A stretch of DNA of 64,000 nucleotides from Metaphire vulgaris. Lineage: Eukaryota > Annelida > Clitellata > Crassiclitellata > Megascolecidae. Below, piece by piece: positions 14,011 to 32,171 of the stretch (positions are counted from its first letter, which is position 1; each line of letters starts with the position of its first letter). The notes beneath the pieces are model-generated. The model did no database searches. It was not told the origin of the DNA and was given only the letters and a program-made list of their open reading frames with translations. The position numbers were made by a program, and so were the translations under genes. Location: the NCBI GenBank assembly GCA_018105865.1, contig CM030835.1:9163416-9227415 (forward strand), given 5' to 3'.

Positions 14011-14249
14011 TTCCTTTGACGTCTTCTGAGCTCAACACATTGTGTGAAGTCACGGTCGTTCAATCTGACAAAACGACTATTTGAAATCTGTAAACAACTG
14101 TAAAGTACAGTATAGCCTACGTTTCGTTGCAGCGCTTATGAGCCAACAAACTAAAAGTTGCAAGATAACATGTTCATTGTTCACACGGCAAACTGTATTT
14201 AGCCATTTCTAAAATACAAAGGCGGTGATCACAATTGAGTGCAGATTTG

Positions 14250-14434
14250 CAGTGGCGGCTCCACCGGGGGGGGGCAGGGGGGCCATGCTCCCCTATTGAG
14301 TGCCTGGCCCCCCAGTGGCCCCTGTTGGGACCCTATACTTAATGCTACATACATTAAACAACAAATGGTTGCCCCCCATGATTAGAACTTGCCACTCCAA
14401 CGGCCCCTCTTGCCAAATTTTAGAGCCACCACTG
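14250..14434. mobile_element. hAT-like MITE, GGCGGCTCC family
   Basis: Terminal repeats CAGTGGCGGCTCCAC and GAGCCACCACTG; flanks CAGATTTG / TAGATTTG match at 7 of 8. The interior (GAGTGCC, TTGGGAC, AACAAATGGTTGCCCC) matches the copy at 33605. Confidence 0.8.
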
Positions 14435-15779
14435 TAGATTTGGCAAAGCAGCGCCATAAACCATTTATAAATGGCTAAATAGAAACGCGAAAACAACTTT
14501 CTAATAGCATTGGCTCAGAAACATTTCTCGCATTAGCATAGATGGGCGTATAATGAAATTATTCCGGTTTGACGCAGTATATGAGTCATAAGACATATGC
14601 TCGACAGAGAGACCCGCTCACCTTGCTAAAACTTCTGTAGGCGTACTATGTCACGGTTGAAGGAACGTCTAGCCCACGTACCTGTCTCAGAACAGCATTG
14701 CCACGAGCTCCGCTAGATGTTTTCCCAAATCATACACCGTGACGACTTACATACTGTTTGTATGGGCGAGTTATTTTGCCAAGCACGACTTTCTCTTGCA
14801 CATTTGAAACAAAAATTGTCGAATTGAAATCACCAACATAACATCGCGAAAACCTTGTACCAGGTGAGAAAATATGTCTAAAATATGTCTAATTCCGTAC
14901 CGTATATTCAGAATAGTTTACTTCGGTAAGTAAGATGAAGAACCAATCTTGAAATTGAAAAGAGCTACAAGCTCAATTCATAACGTAGCCTAACTTCCTG
15001 GTTAACTGACTAGGCGAATAGAGATATGTCTATTTGCTCTTTAACTCTCTGCTTACAAGTTTAAAACTCTACTGTTAATAGTCTTTAATCTGCATTTTTG
15101 TTGCGGCATAGAAGAACATGTTAAATATCAGACTGTTTTCTCTTTTAAAATATTTTGTTATCGACTTTAATTATGTCGTTTTATAGCACGAGATAATTAG
15201 CGGACAGTTTCTTTACGTTACACTATCTTGAGAATTTGTTACTATGCATCAAGTAGACCAGTCTCTTCTGTATGAATGATCTTAGTGAAATTATTTCTTC
15301 TGCTGTTGCTCGTATCTTTGAAGATCCAGGCAAAATTAATAGTTCATTCGACCGGTACTGAATTTATTGGCCTGTTCGAAGCTGATAGAAACAGAAGAGC
15401 AGCGACAATGTCTACTTTTGTCTCCTTTAGTTGATCGATTATTCGCCAGAGGGACATCGTTTTTAAAGACGATGACATTCGACTGTTCAAGAGAACAGCA
15501 GTGGCGAATGGCGATCGACTTTAAACCGGCGTGTCTATTGCAGTTCGAAATAAACAAATGAGAGATGGCCGAGGCTTGAACCACTCACTTCAGTAAAAAC
15601 TTCCCTTCATACCAGATACTACTGTTGGCTAGATGTCGCCCAGCAGGAAAAAAACGCCACCTTCCAACTGACTTGATGATATGGACTTATTGGCTGCTGT
15701 TGAATATTTTAGACGCTCGACGCAACTTCTGACTTGACTGGAAACCACTTCCTCATATCCTCGCCAAGATATCATCAAA

Positions 15780-16820
15780 ATGGCCATCGGCTGCGGAGCA
15801 AAATTCGCGAAGGTCATGTTGATCATATTCAACATTATATTTCTGGTGAGTAAAACAAAGAAGCGCCGATTGCTAGGAACTGACGTCTAAAGTTTTTATC
15901 TAGAAGATAATAGGCCATGTTGATTACTAATACATAGCCTAGATATGGGCTGAGTCTACCCATGGGTTGGATTGGATTGGGTTGATTTGGATTGAGTTTG
16001 GTTGGGTCAGAATTTTCATGTTTATGGTGGGTTGGGTTGGGTCAGAAAATAAATCATGGTTTAAGAATTTGCAATGTATTATGGTTTGGGTCAAGTAATC
16101 CTATTGCTTTCGTGGGTTGGTCTGAATCACGATGGGTTGGATTGGATTGAGTTTTCAAAAATGGACGGTCTATGTTCACGCCTTAAATATGATTTTTGTG
16201 CGGAACCTGAAATTCGATGACCAAACTGACACAGCAAGAGAAAGAGACATACATACAGACAGACAAATAAACAGACAGAATGATTCACCTTCCAAAATTG
16301 TTCACGTTATTTCGTCTTTTGTATAGTCGCCAATTTAAATGGTTGAACTTCTCAGCGGGGGCAAGAACAAGCAAAACATTTTCAAGCAAAAAAGCAGCCA
16401 AGCCCACTTAAGCACACTCGAAGGCTTTGGCTTCACAATACAAAAGCAACTGAACGACAAGCAGAGGAGCGCTTCAGCACCTGCGGAGCTTCCATAAACT
16501 ATAAAATAATACAAAGAAACCCTAAGTAAAATTATACAAAGAAGACTGAAGACTAAATGGAAAAATGAATGCAGTGCTTGCGCAATACATCAATGCATTC
16601 CACGGCAGGTGAACCAGGGTCACAATTTTACTAATCTCAATCCAGAGATATATTGTACACCCCTAACATCCCCAACACACATACACACCCCAATCTTGAA
16701 ACCGACACTCCCCACCCCACCCCAATTTCAGCTACGAGATGACCTTTTTTGCTTTCTTTGGCAGAGGACCCCCAGAATTTACCGACACCCCCAAATTGAT
16801 AATCCTAGAAATAACCCTGG

Positions 16821-16862
<42 letters not shown>

Positions 16863-19800
16863 GTAGTAGATAGCATACAAATACATGTGTACAATGTGTA
16901 TCTATTGTATGCTGTTGTGATTGCCAGTGTTCTGGATTGGTACTGATAGCGCTCGGCGTCTGGCTGTTGGTGACGTTGGATCAGTCCTGGGGCCCGTACC
17001 AGATCTTCAAGCTCGCCACAGACTCCGACCTCTATCGAAACTCGGCCATACTGTTGATAACGATGGGCTGCTTCATCCTATTCGTTACCATACTCGGTCT
17101 CGTAGCAGCCATCTTGGAATCGGTCATACTGCTCAGCATAGTAAGTGTCGCTTCACGATGAAAAACGAGCCGTATAGTTAGCACAGCTCAGTGTTTATTC
17201 TAGCCCCTCTTGACATTGGGGGGGGGGGCTTTTGAAATGTTTGGGGGGACAAGGTTTGAGTTTCCACACGTTTGGGGGAAATTTCCATTCCCCAGCCAAC
17301 ATCTAAAAAAATTGGGGAGTTTTCAAACTTGGGGGGGGGAAATTTCCCCCCTAAGAAGGCCTAGAATAAACACTGAGCACGGCTATTATTTGGCCATTAG
17401 TTGGAAGTATCTTATTTGTGTTTTGCGATCCATTTGAGTATTAAGCGAGCCAAGTGAACCATTGGTAGGAATTTTCGCAAACCTGGCCAAGTAATTTGAA
17501 ATCGCGGACATTTTCGAAAATGCGCTAGAGTCCGCAAGATCTATTTAACAGACTGCAGTTGTAATGATTACATTATTGTCAATATTTAAACGCAATAATA
17601 ATTGCTCGTCCTGCATTCTAACCGTTCCGTGTTCTTGGAATCTACGTGTGAAACCTGCGTTCGGCTGACGCTAGTTTAGAGAGGGCCCTAGCCCCCAAAT
17701 ATCTGATACAATTGGGAAAGAGGATTTTGGACCTAAGAGCTATTTCGATCGACTCTCGAACGCTGTGTTTCTATGCAGCTTTGCTTCGATGTAAGTAAGT
17801 AAATAGGTAAAATCTTGTTAATTTCTATAGCGCTTTCAAAAGCAGCACCGAAGTAGCTCCTTATTCCCAGGCGCTTAATCTCAAAGTGAAGTAGTGGCCA
17901 AAGGTGGGGTCATTCATGCCGGGTCATTTAATCGAAAGGGCCAGTGGGTGGGACGTTACAGCTATGAAGGAAATGATTTTTCGAAAAGAAATGATTTCAG
18001 TTTAGAAAGAAAAACTTGAGGGAAAGTTGCAAGAATGGAAGGAAATTGTGACTCAGAATGTGTTATTTGACCATGGTGTAGACAGCGGATGGATGCTGGA
18101 ATTGAGTTCTAAAGTTCTGGTGCAGCGAATGAAAAAGCACGATTGCAACTTTTGAGAGATGATTGATTCAGAGGACGAAGGAAAGTTACCTGAGAGGAAG
18201 ATCGAGTAGATCGAGGATGTTGTGGGATTATCAGATTCGTAGGTAGACTGGTTTTGATGTATGAAGAGAGTCACCTAAGTCATATAAGATGTAGGCTACG
18301 TTTAGAAGTCAAGCTAGACGTGACATCAAAATGTTAAACGCGCGGCTGTGAAAAAGCCAGTGCTGGATCACCTTCCCAGGCAACTGGCTAAATTCTTTAA
18401 ACTCTTGAGAAAAATTCTTTTCAATAATTAATTAAAACGAATTAGCGAAATCGTCAGGAAGACCTCGCAACTCACCAACGCCACAATTTCACGACCATCT
18501 CAACAGACATAAGTATACCATAGCCAACAATAAGCTACGATATTTTGAGTCTTAAATGAAATGCTACAAAAGTGAGAACTAATAACAGTTGATTCTGGAC
18601 CTGGATTTATACAGTGTATAGCAGATTGTTGCGAACTGTCTATTGAACTATAGGATTGCCTTGCATATAATTGAAATGATCTTTCTAAAAAAAAGGGTTG
18701 GTCTGTTTATAATCAAAGAAAGATTTAGTTTATAGTCAGCTACACCTGGTCAAATTCAGACTTTTCAAGGTTGTCTCATTGTTTGTCTTATCTTGCTAAA
18801 TTTAAAAAATTAAATGTGCGGTTATTGTACTGTAGTTCTATAATTCAGAAAATATCTCACACTAGAAACTCATCTAGGCTAATGCACTTTTCATTTCCAT
18901 GTTTTCTGCCTTTAGTTCGCAGTTCTCCTTTTCCTGATTTTCGCTGGAGAAATTGCAGGCGGGGTTCTTGCAATAGTCTACAAAGATGCGGTAAGCTGAT
19001 TCGGAATAGAATAGAAGCACCAATGACTTGTTAGTCAATAAACTACTAATTCATTATTTGTTTAGTCGTTATTTCTGCTAAAAAGATTAGTTGTTATTGC
19101 GCGTTTTCTGATTGCTGCGAGAATTACATGGTTTATGCAAATCAGGGCCGACCTTAAGCCTGGGCAAACAGGGCCTGCGCCCAGGGCCCCGCTCCTCTAG
19201 AGGCCCCGCGCAAAGCCTTCGAGAATCGAAGGGCCCCGCAATTGGCCGATGACCTTTTTTTGCTTGTCACGATTTTTTGCGAACGCTGAAGGGCACCGCG
19301 ACTGGCGATGGCCCTATCTTGCCCGGGGCCCCGCAAAACGTAAGGCCGAACCTGATGCAAATAGCCTTCAATTACAAATGTTAAATTGGCAACGACGACT
19401 TCTGATGTAAAACGTTCTAAAAAATTCTAAAAGTTCATAAGATATCGTTCACTTCATTCACTTGACAGTGTGTGTCAATTGATTCGAGTTTCGTCGCCGC
19501 TCACGGAACATTCAATCGCAAAGCTCATATATGCCCAACTTAATTGAATCAACATTGTAGGTATACTAATGCTGATCATCATCAGCAGTATGCCTCCTGG
19601 CTACTACTCCATGAATCAAAAGCAAGATGGAGGGAATTGTTAGCTTAGATAACGTGTCGTGAGTAGGCATAACTGTCTCAGAACCCCCGTTGGGTAACTC
19701 ACTACGTTCCCGAACTTTTCCCTCGGATCAGACCAAGTTCGCTGCGTAAATCACGGCACTCGCCAATTCTGCAAACTAGATACGGTACCGATTCAGATAG

Positions 19801-21615
19801 CACTAAAGCCAGTGGTGTAGCCAAGTGGGAGGTTGGGGATTAAACCCCCCTTGGTTGTCCGAGGCCAAATTTTAGTTTATTGCGGATCAATACAGGTGTG
19901 CAGTTTTACGCGCGCATATAGGCCTACCTATAAAAATAATTAATAGTAGTTGGCGAACCTTTTTGCTTGTCAGGATTTTTAGGGTTGGAAAACATACCAC
20001 CCTTCGGGAAATCCTGGCTACGCCACTGACTAAAGCTCAAACATGATCGCATTTAACCTTATCTCGAAATTCGACGCTGGTTGCCGACTGAATAGAAAAA
20101 ATTCTTTCAAAACTGGATTAACGATCTACAAAGCGTTGCAGACTGACTGGCCAAACCTCAGCAATTGAATTAAATTCTGTGCTTGGATCACCGTAAGCGT
20201 TCACATTCAAAAAGAGTGTTTCTAAACGTTTCTTCGTTACTTCTGTTCACAGGTTCTGGACAAAATTGACTCAACTTTGTGGAAAAGCCTTCAATTCAAC
20301 GGAAGCGACCCATACTATTATGAGCAAGCGGGCTTAAAGCCAAATCAGTGCAAAGCTTCGCAGACAGGAGCATTCTGGGATTATGCTCAGCTCTGGGTGA
20401 ATATATCGAAATATCTTTCTTATATATATATAGTGGCAGATCAACATTTTAAAGCCCGGTACACGATGTCTTATTTCTATGGAGGCCCACCGGATAAAAA
20501 AATCTGTGAACCAATAGTCTACATAGTGTCGATGAAACTTTAGATTTTTCAAAATCTCGGAAAACTTTCAGACGAAGACAGTGTGAAAAATTGATGATGA
20601 CCTTTTTTTGCTTGTCAAGCTTTTCAGGACCGTGAGGACGTTGCGTGAAAAATATGGTTTCATGTAGGCCTACACGAGTTTTCAGACAGTTAGCTGTTAT
20701 TAATAGAATACAGTAACAATAGGTAATAAGCATATTAACAGCAAATACTGTAAAATATACTTAAATTTATACTCAACAATCGTCTGTGTTGATGACCGGC
20801 ACTCTTCTGTGTCGGACAATTTAACGAGTGAATCGTGCTGTTCATTTGCATGGATGCAAAGAAGTTATTCGTTATCAGTTGTAAGCGGAATTCCTGAGCT
20901 TTCGAGCGTTCGTGCTTTCTGTATCGATTTGGATTTACAAATGCATATGAGATCATGTCAGCGTACAATATAGGCTATTCATTGGCGTACTCACGGGGCA
21001 CGAAGGGCCGGGGCCGAGCCCCCTATTCTGACTGGGACCAGTCGTCCGATTTGCACAAAACCGTTGAGAAATTTTCACAGGGCGGGGCGGGATAATTAGG
21101 GTGATCGGGACAGAATGTGTCAAGAAATCCTTGACGATCTTGCTCTTGTACACTTGATGCTGTCGATGTGCCCCTCAATTCCGAAACCCTGAGTAGACCA
21201 CTGAGTAGGCTATTTTAGATCATCATTTCAAAGCCTAGATAGGGAAACAGGTTCGGAACGGTTATCTACTGTACAGTATATGTGTTTTTACCATTGTTAT
21301 TATCGGTGGCCTTCTGTTGATATGTTGAATTTTGGGAATGTAAGTTATGTAACCATTTGTCTACTATTATTTTTCAGTTCGGATGCTGCGGAACAGGCGA
21401 TAAAAATAACGGATACGATCCTGAAAAGATCAAACCGGTAACATTCTTCTGTTAACAAATAAATATTGAACTACTGTTGAATTAATGGTTTCTTTTCAGC
21501 TGCAGTGCACCGGTGCCATTTTGAAGCAATCACGAAGACCTTTTTCGACTTTGGTAAAACATTAAAGAGATCGGTAATTATAATATTCTGAGAAAAAGGA
21601 GCATCTATCAATATA

Positions 21616-21663
<48 letters not shown>

Positions 21664-24324
21664 TGGGGATTTTAGCAGAGCGGTAACGACGTTGGACGGT
21701 GAAGCAGAAGGTCGCGGGTTCAACTCTCACAGGAACCCTAAGGTCGACTCAGCCTTTGACAGTGGTTCTTATACACAGGACAGTCCCTACTGAATCACTT
21801 TAAACCTTATTGTATTATATTAAATTATTATTGATATGCCTATAGAATGTCCTTCTGCAGGCGCACATTGTGGGAAAATCTTCTGTCTTGAAAGCAGCGT
21901 CCATACTAATGACCTACAGTATCTGCTGTACCTTTTCGGCAGTATGAAACTAGCACTATTCTTCTGCGTGAATTTTTGTCAGGTCATAGAGTACTATCAG
22001 ACCCAGTGTTAAATCGCATCTCTTTCATAGTCTGTCTTGCTGCTTTCCCAATGTAACTGATCTTTGAAACCGGCTTTATCGGTGATCACACCGGCTATAT
22101 ATATAGTATAGCTACTTCAACGGTAGATTAGTCGCCTAGAAATAAACGGCTACGACGGTACGTACTTTCGAAACCACTAAATTAATTCACGAGATATTAC
22201 TTACTTACTTAGCTACTTACTTAACTACTTATTACAACAGACTGTGAAGGCCAGCTACGCACAGGGATCAGATTCTTGATGCTATTTTCATGTTTTAGTG
22301 CAATGCGACTTTAGATAGGTGGCCAAACATGAAAGGAAAACCTCTTACCTGCTGCCCGAATAACGTCGATATCGGACATTTCAGCTCCAATAATGAGGAG
22401 GAGTTCGTCGATCAGTTCAATTGCACCTACCCAATCACCGTTGTAAGTATGTCAGTACTCAGTATTCGCTAAATCAAGCGTCGCTTCGTTTCCGCGATTT
22501 TTTCATTCCCGTCTATCGTTAACACCTTTGATATCACAAACCTACGGACAGCCATCGACAACGTACAGAAGTCAAATAATTTTGAGAATAAGTTATTTAA
22601 CCTAAATAAAGCGTATTCAGTAATGTACATCATGCACATCCACGTCCAGAGGCGTAGCGGCGGCGGGGGGTATATCGGTATATATACCCTCCCAAAATCA
22701 GTCTACCTTAAGTTTTTATGTGATTTATATGTGGTTATATGTAGTTTATATGGTTTATAGTTAAGGTTTATACCCCCCTCAAATATTTATACCCTCCCAA
22801 AACAAATTCCTGGCTACGCCCCTGTCCACGTCCTTTCTTGTGCTGCAGGTGTTTGAAGAACATTTTTACTCAAGTCTGACTGTTTCTGGTAGATTGAATT
22901 GCAAGGTTAAAACGGATTGAGGATGTCCAGGCTACTGTATCAAGGCAGAATTCTGTTATTCAAAATTATCTAAATTCTGCTAGAAAATGGTGGGACCAAA
23001 GAAAACGTTTTTACTTGTTAGTGCTGGAGGAGAAAATTTATGGAAGAGTTGGGCCGAAAAGGCAATAACAGTTGAGACGATAAATGGATTTAAACGTCTT
23101 CTGCTGTAGTAAAACTGGAGTATTAAATGTTGAGAGTGATTGCAGTGGTTTACACGCAGGCTAACTTTGCCTCCTGATTCGATCGAAAATCACGTCATTA
23201 TATAAATATTCCAGTATAGAACTTCGTTATAACATATTTAGTGGGTCTTTAAAATTGACAACGTTAAATCCAAGGTACTTTCTATCCAATACCATTCAAA
23301 TTCAATACGGTAGCACTTCACTCTGAACCGTACATTGCGGTACGCTATAGCCGAGGAAATACCCGAGTTCGTTATAACGAAGTACATATACTACGTCACT
23401 CTAAATACCTATTTTGCAAAGTACTGTAACTGAAGTCTTCGAAATATGAATTTCTGTTGACAAACAGATATCGAAACAGTGGAATTATACCGGGGAAATA
23501 CTCCAACAGACAAATGTTTGTTTACTTAATTAATAGGGCTGCAAGAGTAAAGTCCAGGCCTGGATTGTGAAGTTCGCCCCTATTCTCATCGGCATTGGAA
23601 TCGGATTTGGAATGCTGGAGGTGAGTTGACTCCAGGCGCTGATGTTGGTTGTTGGTTGGCCAATGCCTTCCACGGAAACGGTTTCTATCGATTTCTTGGA
23701 TATGGAAATGGATGCGGGATCTGCCCTGGTATTCGTCCATGCTAGCTGTGCGCAGGGATATTTTTACACCCCTAACACCACCAACACCCCCAATCTGAGT
23801 CAGACACCCTCCAACCCCCCAACCCCCAACCTGAAAGCCGAATAACCTTTTTTGCTTGTCAGACTTTCTCTGCAGGGGACTCCAGAATATACCAACACGC
23901 CCCAATTGATAATCCTAGAAATAACCCTGGCTGTACGTGCGTACCGCGGTAACTGTTCTACGCAAATGATTTGTTTCAGGCCAATAATTAATTAATTAGC
24001 TAAGCAAAGTTAACCATCGTTTCTGCACTAACTGCACTTGCTGGAGTTAATCGAAACCTATAGAGACGTCATTTCAAGTTCTTTATTGAAAACCGTCCTG
24101 ACAACGTTATCTATATATTTTGCGGCTCGCTAGAACATGTTCGTTATGTTTCAAGTAGATTCCTTTTATAACATCAGTTTAATAATGTTGCGCTTTATTC
24201 GTGTAAATGTGTAGGCCTATAATTATATTGGCCTGTGTTCTGTCTTTTGCAGATGTTTGGTTTCATATTCGTAATCTGCCTATGCATGAACACGGAAAAG
24301 GGCTTCAAAAGATTTCATAACTGA
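15780..24324 (+). CDS. Tetraspanin, nine exons
   Basis: Four-pass membrane scaffold protein of the tetraspanin family, predicted 303 aa. Exons: 15780-15845, 16928-17140, 18916-18990, 20253-20396, 21378-21437, 21500-21553, 22299-22442, 23537-23620, 24253-24324. Every exon is a multiple of three, every intron is phase 0 and all have GT-AG ends. TM1 spans the first splice (MLIIFNIIFL joined to CSGLVLIALGVWLL). TM2 is NSAILLITMGCFILFVTILG, TM3 is FAVLLFLIFAGEIAGGVLA, and TM4 runs across exons 8-9, ending FGFIFVICLCMN. The large extracellular loop (about 140 aa) has the hallmark CCG (FGCCGTG), a second Cys pair (LTCCP) and further cysteines (FNC, GC). The start ATG has A at -3 and G at +4. Oddities: the usual Cys pair after TM2 is missing (GLVAAILES), and intron 5 is only 62 nt. 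AATAAA lies at 24609 and near 24679. The subfamily is not resolved. Confidence 0.93.
16643..16819. mobile_element. hAT-like MITE, GATATTT family (tetraspanin intron 1)
   Basis: Starts CAGAGATATATTGTACACC and ends AATCCTAGAAATAACCCTG. The right flank is a TA/TG microsatellite, so no clean duplication is seen. The shared motif survives as GATGACCTTTTTTGCT. Confidence 0.7.
16820..16862. repeat. (TA)n(TG)n microsatellite
   Basis: Abuts the right end of the MITE at 16643 in tetraspanin intron 1. Confidence 0.95.
17189..17375. mobile_element. hAT-like MITE, TTTATTCTAG family (tetraspanin intron 2)
   Basis: Terminal repeats CAGTGTTTATTCTAG and CTAGAATAAACACTG around a G-rich core (GGGGGGG runs). 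Flanks AGCACAGC / AGCACGGC match at 7 of 8 if one extra left base is allowed. Related to 45717 and 55418. Confidence 0.7.
17788..18290 (-). mobile_element. CR1/L2-like LINE 3' fragment, second copy
   Basis: Close relative of the fragment at 3955-4445 over nearly its whole length, with the same GTAAGTAAGTAAA tail, TATAGCGCTTTCAAAAGCAGC, and GATTGAGAGATGATTGATTC-like blocks. The reading frame is broken. Lies in tetraspanin intron 2. Confidence 0.75.
19143..19354. mobile_element. hAT-like MITE, GGGCCGACCTTA family (tetraspanin intron 3)
   Basis: Terminal repeats CAGGGCCGACCTTAAG and TAAGGCCGAACCTG with perfect 8-bp duplication ATGCAAAT. Contains GATGACCTTTTTTTGCTTGTCA near 19247. Confidence 0.85.
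19810..20028. mobile_element. hAT-like MITE, GGTGTAGCC family (tetraspanin intron 3)
   Basis: Terminal repeats CAGTGGTGTAGCCAAG and GGCTACGCCACTG with perfect 8-bp duplication ACTAAAGC. Contains ACCTTTTTGCTTGTCAGG near 19957. Confidence 0.85.
20985..21180. repeat. Dispersed repeat, CCGTTGAGAAATTTT family
   Basis: Shares TCTGACTGGGACCAGT-like, GATTTGCACAA and CCGTTGAGAAATTTT blocks with the reverse complement of 34680-34810. A related start (CATTGGCGTAACC, AAACCGTTGAGACATTT) lies at 37046. Ends and target duplication are unclear. Confidence 0.45.
21623..21661. repeat. (TA)n microsatellite
   Basis: About 19 TA units directly before the SINE in tetraspanin intron 6. Confidence 0.95.
21664..21800 (+). 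mobile_element. tRNA-derived SINE (tetraspanin intron 6)
   Basis: Pol III A-box-like TTAGCAGAGCGG (from 21671) and B-box-like GGTCGCGGGTTCAACTC (from 21710), followed by CAGGAACCCTAAGGTCGA shared with the copies at 54451 and 60400. No tRNA cloverleaf can be completed. Confidence 0.75.
22647..22824. mobile_element. hAT-like MITE, GGCGTAGCC family (tetraspanin intron 7)
   Basis: Terminal repeats CAGAGGCGTAGCGG and CTGGCTACGCCCCTG with perfect 8-bp duplication TCCACGTC. The interior is the reverse complement of the element at 7762. Confidence 0.85.
23213..23394. mobile_element. pogo/Tigger-like MITE (tetraspanin intron 7)
   Basis: Ends AGTATAGAACTTCGTTATAAC and GTTATAACGAAGTACATATACT (18-20 nt inverted). 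Same interior (GGTAGCACTTCACT, TACATTGCGGTACG) as the copies at 28053 and 35839. Pogo-type TIRs insert at TA. Confidence 0.7.
23753..23929. mobile_element. hAT-like MITE, GATATTT family (tetraspanin intron 8)
   Basis: Starts CAGGGATATTTTTACACC and ends AATCCTAGAAATAACCCTG; flanks GCTGTGCG / GCTGTACG match at 7 of 8. Contains AACCTTTTTTGCTTGTCAGA near 23843. Confidence 0.8.
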
Positions 24325-26424
24325 ACATAAATTGTACGCTTAACATACAGTACTTTCACTATTAATCTTCAATTGACGTTATCTTCAAGGGTTGTAAGGA
24401 TATTTCAAGCAAATTCAATTCCAGCAGTTTCCTCTATGCGATTAGGAATTTGGTTAGCCATCGACTGACGTTTCTGAACATTATGAAGCGGCGCTATAGA
24501 AGTTGATGGTTGATTTCAATCGTTGTTAATCTAGAGGCGTTAAGCCTATTTTAAAGACCGCGTTTAAACGTTATCGCACATTCACTGGATGACAATTAGG
24601 CTAAGTGAATAAATTGACTTATTAGTTTCAAGTAATTTGTATTATTCGAGATTTCTCATGAGCTAGTGTGCAATGACAAATAAATGCGATCTGGAAAAGA
24701 AAGATATTTTCAGATAACGAGCGTGTTTTATATATCAAAAGTTCCACAATTTTTGGGTGTCCATTAGCCATATCATATTCAGTGCCTGCGATTTCAAATA
24801 CACCGTTTTAGCGGTGTTAAATTTTTGTCAAATATCAATTAGGCCTATATTTGTTTCCTCTAATTACGAACAATAACGATGAATTTAGAAACGTAAAGTA
24901 AGTAAGTATAGAAGTTCTGATGAAAAGGTTTTGTCAATTTCCCGTTAATTAATTATAGCTTCCACTGAAAAGCTGTGCCTGATTTCCCAGAAAATTGGGG
25001 TGGGGTGGGGTGGTAAACCTCGTCCGACCTCAGTATGTGTATAGAAATTCGTTTTTTGTCCATTTTATACCCATTGATGGCGAAAGATACGAGTGGAGGC
25101 AGCTACGAAGCCTCGGTGTTCCCCAAAATCAGTCTGTCCATCCAATAATTAACTAAACAACAGGCAACCATAGTAGACGCTAATTGGCAGTTTAAAAGTG
25201 TCGAGACTCCTTTAATCTCTCCATCATTTCAAAATCATCTGGAGCAGAGGACGTCCACAGTTCCTCTAACCCAACAGACCCTCTACCCCTCCCCACCCCA
25301 CCTTCACCTCCGAACCTCAAAGCTGTATTTCTTTAAGACGACTCGACTGACTGTAGGATGAACCGATAGCGTTAATTAGGTTCTCGATTGTGTTCGGCGT
25401 TCGATGAACGAATGAACGGACGTTTTGGCGATGAAATGGACTTAAACGAGTGGATGTGGAGGGAGGTGGAGATGAAGGGGGTCAGCTTTCTCGATTGCCG
25501 TCTAATGAAGAACATTTTTCTTCTAATGGATGCCTTGCAATTGCAACGATCGATGGCTGATAACACATCGACACCACCCCTCGCCTAAAGCCTATAGAGG
25601 TCCCCAATGGAGCCTCAGAATGCCTATAGAGGTCCCCAATGGAGCCCAGAATGTCTTCAGCGGCAGTTGATTGGCGTCAAACTTTGACTTTGTACAAATG
25701 GAGTTCAAGAAAATGTCTGAATTTGATTTGTTGATGGTTTGATAGAGGTGTTTTCTTCGTCGTCGTCTTCTTCTTCTGTTAAAAGGGTGCTATATAATTA
25801 TTTTAAACAGTAATACATTACTGCTGCATTGCACTGGGTATATGCTAACCTGTATCTCATCAACGCCAGGTAACAAAAAATAACAGCAGTATTTGATGAA
25901 AATGGAAAAAACACGACTCACATAAAAAATACGACATCCATAGGTAACTTTGAACCATTTTATTTGTAATATAATAAAATAATCGAAGAGGTGCTGTTAA
26001 ACCGTCTTCTTTGACCCCCGCATCTTTGTAATAATTATATAATAATGGTATAATATTATTATAAATAGTTGTATTATGTATATAGTTCTCAACATCATAA
26101 TCATCATCATCATCACCATCATCATCAATAGCAGCAGCAGCGAATGTAAACAAATCAATAGGCTAAATAAAGACACATACTTAACATTGAAACCAATTCT
26201 TACTATAGTAATAAGTACTAATTGATTGTAAATCAAAAAATATGTTGTCATCCTTGTTGTTGTTGTTGTTGTTGTTGTTGACGATGAAATGAATATGATT
26301 CAAGAGACAAAACAATTCATGAAATTTTCGGAAATCACTCATGCTTCTGAACGTTGTCCGATCAGAACGCGAGATCGGAAAGCACTGTCCCACTCTACTG
26401 AAAGTCCCCAGTCCTGTCAAACGC
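24325..26424. other. Intergenic, tetraspanin to DCST
   Basis: The two genes converge here. The tetraspanin 3' UTR probably uses AATAAA at 24609 or 24679. On the minus strand, AATAAA-type sequence near 25955 could end the DCST transcript. A 31-bp unit (GCCTATAGAGGTCCCCAATG core) is repeated twice at 25590-25652; ATC and GTT microsatellites lie near 26100 and 26260. No gene recognised. Confidence 0.5.
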
Positions 26425-32171
<5,747 letters not shown>

